Shown here: in pieces, positions 1 through 17,085 of the stretch
Numbering within the stretch: the first letter of the stretch is position 1
How the letters are laid out: the number at the start of each line of letters is the position of its first letter
Assembly (NCBI GenBank): GCA_035610835.1
Contig: CM069457.1
Location: 17,764,149-17,828,148, forward strand
DNA: 64,000 nt
Direction: 5' to 3'
Source of the DNA: Ophiura sarsii
Lineage: Eukaryota; Echinodermata; Ophiuroidea; Amphilepidida; Ophiuridae
Translations under genes and position numbers: made by a program
Notes under the pieces: generated by a model
The model's database searches: none
What the model saw: the letters and a program-made list of their open reading frames with translations, nothing else
What the model was told of the DNA's origin: nothing

Positions 1-1494
1 CACAATGTGAAGAAATTGGAAGAAAACTGAAATTTAAATGATCGTAAGATTGGCCTTTGTTTATACATTTTTAGACATTGTTTTGCGCTCTTTTGTTTTT
101 CGCGTCTACGTCGCGGATATTAAGCGGCGCGTCTAGTATTACGCGCGGGAAGTTTCAGCGCGCGACGCAATGATCGAACAGCTGTCGCAGCATTTGAAAA
201 GCGCGGAACTCCGCTTAAATTCCCGCCAAATAACCATGCGCCTTTTCCTGGCTCAAACTTACCAAAACAACAATTTTAAATCACCCAAAAGAACGGGAAA
301 TAATCGCTTCCGATTAGTAACTTATGATGGTAATGATAGAATACATATAAAAGTATAAAATAATAGAGAAATATGAAATTCAATTTTTGAAACAAGTGCC
401 GGGTTGACACTGCCCTTAAGGGGGACTTAAGGAAGTTTTTGATTTGATTTTTTGAATTTTGTGGGTGCTGTAATTATTGAACTATTAATCAAATGTATAT
501 AAAAGTATACATTTTTGGAAAGGAAATGGATCAGAGAAGCCAAATTTGGCGTCAATTTTGACCAAAAAAGTAGATTTTTTGAGAAAATCACAAAATTCAC
601 ATGTCACAAATTTTTTTTTAACAAAGCTAACAAAAAATAATTTTGAGTAAAAAATGGCCAAATCACTTTATAATGATGTTAAGACACCAATGAAGGGACT
701 ATTTTTAAAAAAAAAAACCTAATCTAATATTTTTGGAAATTTTGACCAAAATGTGCCAAAAAACGTGAAAAAATGGATTTTTAATTTTTTTTAACACTTT
801 TTTGTTAAAATTTCAAAAAAGTATTGGATTAGATTTAAATTAATTTTAACATCATCATCAAGTGATTTGGGCATTTTTAACTCAACATTATGTTAGTTAG
901 CTTTGTTCAAAAAAATTGGGTCAAAATTGATGCCAAATTTGGGTCAAAATTGATGCCAAATTTGGATTCTCTGATCCATTTCCTTTCCAAAAATGTATAC
1001 TTTTATATACATTTGAGTCATGGTTCAATAATTACAGCACTAACAAAATTCAACAAAAAACTTCCTTAAGTCCCCCCTTAAGGGCAGTGTCAACCCGGCA
1101 CTTTTTTCAAAAATAGAATTTCATATTTTCCTATTATTTTATACTTTTATATGTATTCTATTATTACCATCATAAGTTACTAATCGGAAGCGATTATTTC
1201 CCGTTCTTTTGGGCGATTTAAATTTGTTGTTTTGGTAAGTTTGAGTCAGGAAAAGGCGCATGGTTATTTGGCGGGAAATAAAGCGGAGTTCCGCGCTTTT
1301 CAAATGTTGCGACAGCTGTGCGATCATTGCCTCGCGCGCTGAATCTTCCCGTGCGTAATACTATACGCGCCGCTTAATATCCGCGAACAAGACGCGAAAA
1401 ACAAAAGACGCAAAACAATGCCTAAAATGTAAACAAAGGCCAATCTTACGATCATTTTGAAATTTCAGTTTTCTTCCAATTTCTTCACATTGTG
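1..1494. mobile_element. Foldback (nearly full-length palindromic) DNA element
   Basis: The first bases (CACAATGTGAAGAAATTGG) return as their reverse complement at the right end (CCAATTTCTTCACATTGTG, ending 1494). The complementarity continues inward through most of both arms to a centre near 750, so each arm is roughly 0.7 kb. Each arm carries the same 62-codon open frame (170-358 plus, 1139-1327 minus), differing at about half a dozen residues; I do not recognise it and see no transposase. The left flank lies outside the window, so no target-site duplication can be checked. Pieces of the arm sequence recur at 1975-2115, 20581-20940, 33400-33840 and 53092-53440. Confidence 0.8.
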
Positions 1495-1667
1495 ACAATA
1501 TAAATTGAATCTGAGTTTAAATTGATTGTTCATAATAGTATACTCGCCTTTTAGGTCACATGCCCGTGTATTCCGAGAACAGTAGCTTTAAATGGTGGAA
1601 AATGTCAATATTTTTGCTAAATCGATGTTTTGTAGAAGTTCAAATTTGAAGGAACTTTACGAATTTT

Positions 1668-1914
1668 CAGACAACCTAACAAAATCAGTTTTTGATTAAA
1701 AATTTCAAAAGTTCACCAAAATCATCTAAAGTCAATTATCTAGGAAGCACTTTTTTTTTTTGGCTTAAACATTTTAGCTTTGAAAATATTGACCAAAAAG
1801 TGCCAACATTTTTTTAAGCCAAAAAAAAAAAGGGCTTCCTAGATAATTGACTTTAGATGATTTTGGTGAAATTTTGAAATTTTGAATCAAAAACTGATTT
1901 TGTTAGGTTGTCTG
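1668..1914. repeat. Inverted repeat (hairpin)
   Basis: CAGACAACCTAACAAAATCAG at the left is matched by CTGATTTTGTTAGGTTGTCTG at the right. The arms also share the segment around TCTAGGAAG and a T-rich/A-rich pair. It lies next to a fragment (1975-2115) of the family that forms the 1-1494 foldback and is probably a decayed relative. Confidence 0.7.
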
Positions 1915-2614
1915 AAAAATGTTGGCGGCAAAAAAGTGATTTTTGGGCAAAAATGTAGAAATCACTATTTTGGGGAAAATTTAATACCAAAAATGGATTC
2001 TCCGACTCATTTCATTTGAAAAATTGTATACTTTTATGTACATTACATTATTAGTTTAAAAGTTACAGTGCTTGATAAATTTCATATATTTTGGGTTGAC
2101 ACTTCCCTTAAGTCACTTTTCTAATTAACTTTATAATGTTATTCTGTAGCTTTTTATGACATCACAATCATCATTCACTCATAACGTTTTTATGGTGATC
2201 GTGATCATAGAAAAATGATCTAAAAAGTTCTGTAATCAGCACAGTTTCAGCTTTCTTATGATATAAATATCTCCAATATGAAAAATCCCACCATGTGGCG
2301 GGTTTTCACAGATCGCTTCACATAGTGAATCATTACAATGCTGTAGTTTCACCCAAGGATACTATCACTAAGGTGCAACAATTTTATTACATTGTAAAAT
2401 ATTCTTTTTAACACAGCAACTCCCCCATTTGGCAAATGCATTTCTGATCAAACTAGACGCACTTATTATGAAGCCAGAGTCTAGACATGCCAAGAATTGG
2501 ATTAGAGTCGGATTCAGTCATTCTAAATGTCAAGTGATACAAATAGCTCTTGAGGAATAATTTTTGTTTCAAGCCAAGTAGAAGTGCATTCAAGTCCACT
2601 TTACTAGCCACCAA

Positions 2615-2826
2615 CATACTGTACCACTAAATTTCGTAAATTTCGCGAGGGATGTGGATGCGCAAAATTAAATACCCCTGAAACTGTATATACCTGTGAA
2701 ACTTTCAATTTTGCATTGAAAGTAACAGTAAATTTCCAGATTCACGAAATTAAATGCCCGCTAAAATAGTAGTAATTTTCAATTCGCAAAATAAAGTATC
2801 CGTGAAATTAAAATATTTTACAGTAC
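2615..2826. repeat. Short interspersed repeat, TTTCGCGAGGGAT family
   Basis: This block contains TTTCGCGAGGGAT, AAATTAAATACCC and GAAATTAAA followed by TTTTACAGTA. A second copy lies at 32846-33056. It resembles a miniature inverted-repeat element whose ends read TACTGTAAAA. Confidence 0.55.
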
Positions 2827-2862
2827 CAAGTCCTCCACATATATTCCCTATAGAAGTACATA

Positions 2863-3761
2863 CAGGGTGAGTCAAAATAGTCAGGTCCCGTTTTCAAAAA
2901 CATCTGGAAAAATACTTTTTGTACAAAATTGGCAAATCAATTCGTTGTTTATGAGAGTAGACATACTTCTTCTTACCTGGTGATGTTTTCATGACAATAT
3001 CATGTTCCACGCCAAATTTACAACATATTTACGAAAAGAAGCGAAATCCAAAGTGTTCCAAGTTTGGTGGTGAATGTTAACACTACTGTTATATTAATTA
3101 TTCATACAACATAACACACTGTATAACTGTTGCAATATATACCAAATTAACATGTTTTTTTGTTGAATCTCTGATAAATAATACGATATTGCATGCAAAC
3201 TATTTAAATATATTATAAAATAACTCAGTATTGCACAAACATATTCATATAAATGGACTATGCACTTGGCCTGGTAAGTTTGTTTTTAACAAACTGTTTA
3301 AAGATATAAGATCTGTTTTCTCTCAGACTTAAAATAACAAGTTTAAAAATACTTCGGTCAACATTTTGTTAACACTCAATAATGTTTGTTATAGGCTATC
3401 TCTGATTGCACGAAAACTATTAAGATAATCAAAAGATAAGACCGCAAAGATAATAGAATCTCTTTTCCTATTGTAAGTGCTGTGAATACCAACACTCCTT
3501 TGATTGACTTATTCAAAAGGCGCGCGTTAAACATTTACATCCATAGGGATCCCTTAGATAAGTTGGAACAGATTTTATTTCACAGAATTTTGAAAAATGC
3601 ACATACTTCCCGTTTCGAATAACCAATTTGACTGAAATATCATTTGGGTTATAGCTAGTAATAACACCTTGCTAGGTGAGTCAATAAATATATTCATTTT
3701 TGCATTTTAACTGGTTTAAAAAATCGGTGAAATCGGGACCTGACTATTATGACTCACCCTG
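2863..3761. mobile_element. TA-flanked inverted-repeat element (CAGGGTGAGTCA ends)
   Basis: The left end CAGGGTGAGTCAAAATAGTC and the right end GACTATTATGACTCACCCTG are inverted repeats, each flanked by TA, as expected for the Tc1/mariner superfamily. The inner ends (CAGGTCCCG and CGGGACCTG) also pair. No transposase frame is visible in about 900 bp, so it is non-autonomous. A relative with the same outer ends lies at 20052-21371. Confidence 0.8.
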
Positions 3762-3774
3762 TATACCTGAGTGT

Positions 3775-4330
3775 CTATAGTTTGATCAACTCCAAATTGG
3801 CAAACCTTCTTACAATAGCAAACTAATACAGAAGGTGTAGGTCACACATGAACGCAATAAACGCATTGTGCATCTAAGGCCAAATTAAAAAAATCATTTG
3901 TATCAAAGCTCCCGCGCGCGTTAGTTTATTGATGGGCATTAGAAAAACAAAAATCTGAAAAACCCTTTTTTTCTTCTTTTTTTCTTTAAAAAAAAAGAAG
4001 AAAAAAATCCCAGAATTTCACTGATTTTTCAGATTTTCATTGATCACAATCATCTTAAATATAAAAGTTCACTTTTACAAGGATTTCAATATTTTATATT
4101 TAAAAAAAAAAAAAAACCTTGAAAAAAACTGCATTCCGCATTAGTTTTACAACAGGAGAGGAGCTTTGAGACAAACAATTAATTTAATTTGGCCTAATTG
4201 TGTTACGCATGCATTTCAAGAAAAACTGTGTGCTTATGGCCAAAAACGCCCGTATTTGCTTGGATTACTATTGCGTGCGGAAAGATAAAACACACATATT
4301 TTTCGCCGATTTGGAATTGATTGAAATATC
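3775..4330. mobile_element. Inverted-repeat element (CTATAGTTTGATCA ends) with nested insertion
   Basis: The left end resembles CTATAGTTTGATCAACTCCA and the right end is its diverged complement near GATTTGGAATTGATTGAAATA. The inside shares segments such as TGGATTACT and ATGGCCA with copies at 11988-12184 and 26030 onward. A second element (3877-4195) is inserted in it. Confidence 0.6.
3877..4195. mobile_element. Nested miniature inverted-repeat element (AGGCCAAA ends)
   Basis: AGGCCAAATTAAA at the left and TTTAATTTGGCCT at the right are terminal inverted repeats. The subterminal CAAAGCTC and GAGCTTTG also pair. The core has a T-rich/A-rich palindrome. The element interrupts the 3775-4330 element. 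A relative lies at 25320-25608. Confidence 0.7.
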
Positions 4331-4494
4331 TTGTGCTCATGTCTCAAGATTTTAAGTTTAGCCTTTCATGCACTGTACAGTTGGTGAGGTCACAATTGTA
4401 ATGGTATATTGTAAATACTTGTTCATCAGCAGGGCACTCGCATTTAGCTTATTCTTTACACTCCGCAATAAATTCTTACATTCTTACACATCTA

Positions 4495-5935
4495 CGAGGG
4501 TCATTCAATAAGTTCTACCTCCTACCTCATAACTTTATTATTATATGAGCCAGTCTTATCAAATATCACACGATTGTAGCTTGGAACCTCAGCTACAAAT
4601 CCAATGTAAATTTATCTGACTACTGGTCGTACTTTTCCGGACATGCAGTGAGAACCAAACCTCAATTTAGTGTGACGGAAACGGAGGAAAAACAGCAAAA
4701 TATCGCCGAAGTGCTTTTCAATTGGCCTATTGTAAGAGGCAAAACATACCTATTGGTCAATTATAACTAAGGTCACAAATTTTCTGCTTTGTAACTGTCG
4801 AATTCAGCGTTTTTCCGCTTTGTTAAATTATGCATTTTTCTGTGATGTAAATTTTCCCCCCAGAAAGCTTAAAATTTAGGATCTATAAAACCAAAATAAA
4901 CACACTTTACAGAAAAACACATCATTTTAGATTTTTAGGCTTACCTTATTACTGTTTGTTTTGTTTTATTACGTATCGTTTTTTAATATTTATATTGTTT
5001 TATTCAAGACTATTTATACATTTTGTGTTTTGGACTGTTTTTGTGCATTTTCCCCCCTTCTTTTCATCAAAATGTCGTTTTCCGCGTTTAACCTCAATTC
5101 CGCGGAAATTCCGCAACGCGGTAAACTCGTCACCTTAATAATAACCGTTCTAAATGTCAGATATCTCTTTAACAGACTGTAAATAATAAAGTTGACTAAT
5201 TGCTTTGGAAAAAATATGCCCTCTGATTAGCCAGATCCAGGTCAGGACAACCATTCAGTTTACCCCTCCCCTAGAGAACCCTGTAAAAGTCATATTTGAT
5301 TTTCATGATAACTAAGCGACCTTCAATATATCGAACTAAATGGAGGGATGATTTAAAGTCTGTCAAAGCGATAATTTTCTATCATTGACTACCTGATTGA
5401 CTATTCTGAAGGTTGCACATAAGTAAACCTCATAAAGTGACTATTATGGTAAAGATTTAAACATTCGAGGCATAATTGTGGCTTAAGTTGTAGCAACGAA
5501 AATTTGACTGAAGGCAGTATTCTGGTATGCCAAAGGCATATCAATACATTTGAGTTGATAGTTCACTATTTGCAAGCCTACAAGAGTTATTATTGTTTAC
5601 AATCTTATCTATACATGATAATACTGTAATATATTCAAATATCATTTATTCATTTCCATTTTCAGTATTTAAATCATGCTCTTATATCTAACCATACAAT
5701 ACGAAAAAACACCCGAAAACATGTGTATATTTTTAAGGTAATTTTCTGTGTCCGTTGTCCAAAATCTCTCTCTGGCTTTGACCGCGTCATAACAAAAGGA
5801 AAACAGATATCAATTATAATTTACTACACATTTGTAGCTATGATACGGAGCTATAATCATGACAAATGTCATGAGGTTGACATTAATATTAGCGATGTTA
5901 TGAGGGAGGAGGTAGAACTTATTGAATGACCCTCG
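4495..5935. mobile_element. Mariner-type non-autonomous element (CGAGGGTCATTCAATAAGTT ends)
   Basis: The left end CGAGGGTCATTCAATAAGTT and the right end AACTTATTGAATGACCCTCG are inverted repeats flanked by TA on both sides. CCTCCTACCTCATAA pairs with TTATGAGGGAGGAGG just inside. GAGGGTCATTCAA-type ends are common in mariner-like elements. The 1.44 kb interior has only short frames with no DDE/D transposase that I recognise. Its right end is 45 bp upstream of a glycogen phosphorylase exon, so it contributes the sequence around that acceptor. Confidence 0.8.
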
Positions 5936-5980
5936 TAAAATCACCTGTCCATTGACATCATATTTGGTGTATATTTTCAG

Positions 5981-10818
<4,838 letters not shown>

Positions 10819-11469
10819 AACATGTATCACCTTGAAATAGTTTAGCTGGCTGGTTGCCATGGAAACAGTTGTCGTGGTGCTGAATAATCTGTACTGTTTT
10901 AGCGCACGTGTAGAGAGTTATATATCACTTTCAGCATGATGTTGATTGTAGCTTCTGCAGTAATTGCCATAACCCCCACAGCTGTTTGACGGTCTGATTT
11001 ATGATTGAAATTATGAGGTGGAAAAAATGATACTGGTTTGATTTGATATGACCTTTGACCTGACCTTAGGGAGCGTTTTGTAAACAGTATCAAGTATAAT
11101 TTCAAGAACAGCGAACTAGCCCTTTTCAAAAGTATCAACATTGACACAGTTTTAAGAGTAATTCAATGGGAAAATGTGGTCAAAGTGGTTACTATAACAG
11201 TATGAGAAATGCGGTCAAACAGGACTCTAAATTTCTCTGTACCTGCTATGACACTTGTTCTGAAATTGAGAAAGAAGATGGCCAGTACATTAAACATACT
11301 TGAATCAGTTAGTTGAAAGAGAAAGTGGTTGGCAGTTTACAATGTTAGCATGGTAAATTGGATACAGTTAGCTGGTCAGACAGCTGTGCCCGCATACCTT
11401 ACACCATATATAGGTTTTGAACCCATGTACTCATAAACTTTCTTAAATTGCCAACACATCAACAACTTG

Positions 11470-11750
11470 ATGGGACTTAGATTTTTGTTGCCAACAATTA
11501 TTTGAATGAAGACCATGTTGTAATAGTGGGTTTTATTTGAATTTGGATCAACGACCTAGCAATGTTGTTTGTTTTATGTAAGAGTATGTAAATTGCTAAC
11601 ACAGTCAACAACTTTATGGGACTTAGATTTTTGTTGCCAAAAATGTATTTGAATGAAGACCATGTTGTAATAGTGGGTTTTATTTGAATTTGGATCAACG
11701 ACCAAGTAATGTTGTTGTTTTATGTAAGAGTATGTATTTTGTTGCCAACA
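11470..11750. repeat. Tandem duplication of about 145 bp downstream of phosphorylase
   Basis: Two head-to-tail copies share TGGGACTTAGATTTTTGTTG, TTTGAATGAAGACCATGTTG and TGGATCAACGACC, with only a few differences between them. They may lie in the 3' untranslated region of the phosphorylase gene. Confidence 0.85.
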
Positions 11751-11987
11751 TTTGACAAAATATGAACTAAAAATTATCCGATTGTAAAAAATTGATCATG
11801 TTAGTAGTTTTGATTTTAAATTGATTGAACCTCCGAACTTTGTGTGGATGTACAAAGTATTTTATTTCAGGTTTCTTCCAATTTTTTATTTATTTGCTAT
11901 AAAATTTAGTTGTTTGTAGTAAAGGGTGTCCCACTTTGACTATAGAAACATTCACTCTTACAGGAATATAACTGGGATTAGTCGGGC

Positions 11988-12184
11988 CTATAGTTTAATC
12001 AGTTCAAAATTGCCAAGATATATTTATTTATTATCTCTCCACACGCAAAAGTAATCCAAGCGTACATACATGCGCAATTATGGCCACACACACGGTTTTG
12101 GCCGTACGCATTTGTCATGCATATGATGCACAGTGCATGCGCTTGTAAGGAGGCTTCGCCAATTTGAAACTGATCAAACTATAG
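11988..12184. mobile_element. Miniature inverted-repeat element (CTATAGTTTGATCA family)
   Basis: CTATAGTTTAATCAGTTC at the left pairs with GAAACTGATCAAACTATAG at the right. The next 10 bases (AAAATTGCC and CGCCAATTT) also pair. The interior matches, in reverse, the copies at 3775 and 26030. Confidence 0.8.
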
Positions 12185-13335
12185 TAGATTTCAGAAAAAG
12201 GGTAACCTTCTTGGGAAAAAGGGACTCAATTTGAAATGGTGACACATTTCTTGTGGGGAAATACCATGATTAAAAAAAAAGGAGACCCTCCTGCTAGCTA
12301 CATGTCTGATTGTAAAGCTGAATGTGTATGTTTTTGGGACACCCTGAAACAGTTAATGTGGTTTTTATTGTATAATTTGGATGTTGAATTAGGATTTTGA
12401 TGATTATAACAAACAAGTTTTATTTAATTTATAGCTATTATCATATAGTTATGAGAGTATATTATATATATTATTGTGTCTCATAATATATTGCACATAA
12501 ACTTCATAAACAGCAAATGTTGTCTCCAAAATTCAACTCTGTCACTTCCTTTTTATGGAAACAGCTTTTATCTATGATTTGCTCAGAGGGCAATCAATAA
12601 CCCTTAAGGTAAACATGTATTTACATCTGCCACTAGACAAAGAGCTTGATGTATCAGCTGTGGGCAATGGAAAAAGAATGCTTTTGGCCATTGAACATAT
12701 GTATAGCAGAAGTACCAATGAATTACATAACAGGTTTTACATTAATGTGTTCAGAGGCCTAAAACAACGTTTCTTGTTCAATAATGATATAATATTGTTG
12801 GTATATTCTACCACAAATCAGTACTGATTATAATATTATTACAACTCAAAAATGAGTTGATGAGAGAGTTAAATCACTCATGAAGAAATAGACAAATGTA
12901 TAAATATAACAAATGTTCAAAAGTTGAAATAGAGACGGACCTTTCTATAACATACTCTGTTATCTGTTTTAAGACATGTGTACCTTTATCGGTGTGTTGG
13001 ATGTCAAACCCCATGATTTTATTAAAATTCCAATATTTCGGGTTCGGCCATAGGCCTTTATCAAGGTAGAAATAAATGATGTGACTTGGCGAAGCTAAAT
13101 AACCAAAAGAATGTAGGGGAAATTTAGGGCAAGAACGCGTGCATATGTGCGGGAAACGAAAACGCAGCAATAGCGGATGAGAACATGGTCGTGTATAAGG
13201 AAAGTGAAAATGCAGCAAATGCGGACCGGGTAAAGCATGTGCCAATGTCAAATCACATCAGAATGGGGTGGGGGAGGAAAATGCAGCAAATGCAGACCGG
13301 GTAAAACACGTGCCAATGTCAAGTCACATCAGAAT

Positions 13336-13366
<31 letters not shown>

Positions 13367-14640
13367 GGTAATCATTTAAGAAATCTCTTTATTTTACAAA
13401 ACCTGTATAGTATGTAGTTTGAGTATCGTTAAAGTGATTACATGCATGGTTTGTGGTTTGCTGTTGTTATTTATTATTTTGTTTTTGTCTGAAAGTGAAA
13501 GCAATAGAAATTAAGAGCAATTGATGAATTCGCAAAGTAATGTGCGTAATAGACAAATCATCACTGCCAGATGTGTTATTGTTGCGGTTTTATTTTATTT
13601 TGAAATAAATATTTTTAAAATGAATATAAAAACAAAATACCTTGCAAACATCAACAATTGATACCTAAGTCCAAATGTTCCCTATTGGAAATGTTGGAAA
13701 TGTTCTTGTGACGGAACTGGCAATTCAAATCATCTCATCCTTATCAAAATTCTATAAACTGATGGTATTAACTGTTAGCAAAAAGACCATTTCAAATCAA
13801 AATGTGTGAAAAGTTCATCAGGGTCATGAATCTGAACCCACATTATTTTGGTTCCAGTTTAACCATGGATGCATAAAAATGTTTGGAACCAGCAAGTTTG
13901 ATGCCCCTGTTGTTCATATGCTCGTGGATATGATGGCTATGATAAGGTGTATGCCTGGTTTAAGTAAAGCATTGCTTTTTTAACAAAGGTAATGTGTGTG
14001 ATGTGATCTCCCCACCACACCCTATTACCATCCCCATTGTGAGAATGTAGTTATTGTATAAATAGAGACTATTAATAAATATTGTAATATTTCAAAATAT
14101 TTGAGTCAATGTGATAATGTATGTACCTATATTGGTAGTTTATAAATCTTCCGATTGATAAAAAAAGTAGAAATATAAGGAAAAGTAAAAGTAGTAATAG
14201 TATTATGCTGATAACAAAAACAAACCGATAAAGATGTTTAACATCAGTCAAAAGGTTTATAAGGATTTGAAATATATAAGATTTCATTTGATAAAATCTT
14301 GTATTACTGAGATGTTTCTGTTCTTACGAGAACAATCTCTTAAATAGGCATGTCAGCCACATGTTTCAATGGCAAAGTCCTCCAATGATATCATTGGAAT
14401 CATCTGATTGTTAGAGAGGACCGGGTTGATTGAGAACTTGTGTCTTTATTCGCTATTTAAGCATCGTTGAGTTTATCCAATGAAATCTTATCCTTGTTTA
14501 TTGTACATATATCAAAGTGAAATAGTACTCAAGAAAATCTAGTAAAGATATCAGATATATTTTAAAGTATCAAGAATAGCATATAAGTATGTAATGTGAT
14601 CTACCAAGTAGGGATTGATGATGAGTTTAGCCTGCTAGGG
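12185..14640. other. Intergenic, no gene recognised
   Basis: Short frames here look like chance. A fragment at 13035-13110 contains GGCCATAGGCCTTTATCAAGG, a sequence type seen at the ends of dispersed retroelements (tentative). Two copies of a 72-bp unit (ATGCAGCAAATGCGGACCGG) lie near 13208 and 13280 and are followed by a G run of about 28 at 13336. AATAAA motifs near 13604 and 14073 are possible polyadenylation signals. Confidence 0.4.
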
Positions 14641-15420
14641 CTAAATACTTTCCACGCGGCTATTGGTTTTACCATATGTGACTATCCACCACAAACCAGG
14701 GCCTTTTCAGAGATATGGCTTTATTAAAGGTAGATGTTCCGATTTTCAACTTGAAGTTTTCTATTCTACATGAAAGGTCATCCTCAAAAAAGTCGTCTTC
14801 CAAAGTTTGAGTTGCATAACTCTAATGGTTCTTATTTTAGATGCACAAGATACTGTGAACTGTACCCATTGAGTAGTACACAAACTATATCGGTGGTTAC
14901 CACCATTCGCGGTAATTCGACGTTATTTCATCGATTTCTCCGTAATTATACCGATTTAGGCCGCCAAATTTCAGTATGATGATGAGAAAAATACGAGCTT
15001 TCATATGATATGAAAATCTCCGTATGTTTGAAATAATTCTGTGTTACGAAAATGTGATCGGGTCATCTACCTTTAACTCAAGGAAATTCAATAAAAAACA
15101 AAGGATGTTCAAGAGTATTTTTGAGTATTTCAGTGTTTATTTACAAACAATAACTATATATCATATATCATTTTCAAGCTTATTTGAAGTAGATTTTAAC
15201 TAAATCAAAATTTCCATTTTGAAAAATGGTGACTTTACTGGATTTGTTGTGGACGGTCACATTATATACAAATACAAGGCATGCTTGTACTTGTATGTCA
15301 ATGCATTTCTTATGGTGATTCCAAATATGGTGATGAAATTCAATAATTTTGACATTTTTGAAACATTTTGTGAACTTTTGGAATGTCGTCTGCAGACGCC
15401 TGCTGCATGGAAAGTGTTAA
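14641..15420. mobile_element. TTAA-type element with a nested miniature element
   Basis: The left end CTTTCCACGCGGCTATTGG (14646) and the right end GTCGTCTGCAGACG...GGAAAGTGTTAA (15420) are the two ends of the family seen intact at 28139-28375. The gap is filled by the 14724-15076 element plus extra sequence. Confidence 0.65.
14724..15076. mobile_element. Miniature inverted-repeat element (TTAAAGGTAGATG family)
   Basis: The ends are TTAAAGGTAGATGTTCCGAT and ATCGGGTCATCTACCTTTAA. The copy at 53546-53899 is very similar along its length. It is nested in the 14641-15420 element. Confidence 0.8.
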
Positions 15421-15774
15421 AAGACCCAAATCATTCAATGAATCCAGTATTCCTAAGGTTAAGTGTTAGTAGCCCAAATGCTGCACCTTTCATGTAATTA
15501 ACCATAAAATCCCAGGGAAGATCAAAATTGGGCTACTTCTTTTTCCGCGTAAATCTTCTATAGTTTTGGCCCATTTAGCACCAAAATAGGCAAACATTGT
15601 AAGGTTAGTGTTTATCCTTGCACAAAAGGTACCTATTGTGCGTGTTCATTGATAACAATGTGCGTGATGCATACACAAGCATTTGATGCGTTCTTGCATT
15701 AGAATACATTTATGCGATTTTAAATGTATTTTTCATGTTGTAACGCTTGCCTATTTAGTACTAAACAATACAAA

Positions 15775-15978
15775 ATACTGTAAAAGTAGAATTTTCGCGC
15801 TACACTTATTTTCGCACTAAAATCAGCAAGTGCGAAAATAAAACTGCAAACATATTCAGTTTTGCATGTAGCTTTATGCGAGAAAGCACAAAATCGCAAA
15901 AGTAAAAACAAGCAAAATTGTTCAAAATGTGCAAAGTTCGAAATGTCACATGAGCAAAAGTTGTACTTTTACAGTAGT
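15775..15978. mobile_element. Miniature element with TACTGTAAAAGT ends
   Basis: TACTGTAAAAGTAGAATTTTCGC at the left pairs with AAAAGTTGTACTTTTACAGTA at the right. Other copies lie at 21913-22093, 42528-42735 and 42856-43158, and a partial copy ends near 10603. Confidence 0.7.
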
Positions 15979-16260
15979 TGTGTGCCATTGTTGTGTAAAA
16001 TGCTAACAGAAAGTGTGAGTACCATAGAATGAACCAAATAATGTAATACAAACACCAGAGGAATGTTTCAAATAAATAAAAAGTAAAAACACTCAATTTG
16101 TATTCCTGTTTCTTTGTAAATGATTCTGTGTTTGAAAAAGATTCTGTTAGAAAGCTCAGGCCCCTTACATACACTTTGATATTTTAACAACAGGCTAGTG
16201 TTTTGAATAAGCAGTTTCAAATATACCTTTTTTAATCTTTTTGTAAATGACTGACTATCA

Positions 16261-17085
16261 AAAAGTCCTTGACCAGGTACTATGATGGATGTTGAACCCT
16301 GTAGGACTTTAAAAAATAAAAAAAATTAAGGGGTCCCCCAAGAAATTGAGGGATCCTGAAGTTTGGGTATTTGAAAATTTTACTTTTTTACGGACAGTTT
16401 TAATGAATTTATATTGTGAGCAAAGGATGGATATGTAATTTACAGAATTTCTTAAGGTTTCCATTTCCATACATATCAAATTTAAGTGGACCCTTCAATT
16501 TTGATCGGGACCTGCAAGTCTTTCCAATTTGAAACCTGACACCTCAAACAAGAAAGTGAGAGGTCCAGGACGTCAGAATGTGACCCCTGGATGTTGGCTG
16601 ATCCAAAATCAATAATCGGCACAAAAAATCTGAGAAACATTTAATGAGCAAATTTCTTCTCCGTAGTTTGATACTCCATTCATAAAATTCGAGTGGATAG
16701 TTTTGAAGTTATGATTGTTTCAAACTACAACAAAAAAAATGGCGCTACAATTGGGTTTGTATGGGATATCATTGCTTAGTGTGTGATTACACAGAGAAAA
16801 TGTGTGTGGACAGACTCCATGTTGATGCATGTTACCCATTCATCCCCATACCTGACTGGTTCAGACAGCACACAGTGGACAATATAAATCAATGATATCC
16901 CGTAAGGAAACCAATTCTAGTGCAACTTTGTTGTCGTTTGTCATGGTTATTGAAATCATCATAAATTTAAAAGTATCCATTCGATTTTGATGACTGAGGC
17001 CTCAAAGTAACTATATCTCAGATTTTTGGTACCGATTATTGATTTTGGATTAGCCATCATCCAAGAACCTGGTCAGGGACTTTTT
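16261..17085. mobile_element. Inverted-repeat element (AAAAAGTCCTTGACCAGGT ends)
   Basis: AAAAAGTCCTTGACCAGGT is matched at the right by ACCTGGTCAGGGACTTTTT. An inner pair (GATCCAAAATCAATAATCGG and CCGATTATTGATTTTGGAT) shows a long palindromic body. The segment at about 16300-16600 is shared with 52650-53060. Confidence 0.7.
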
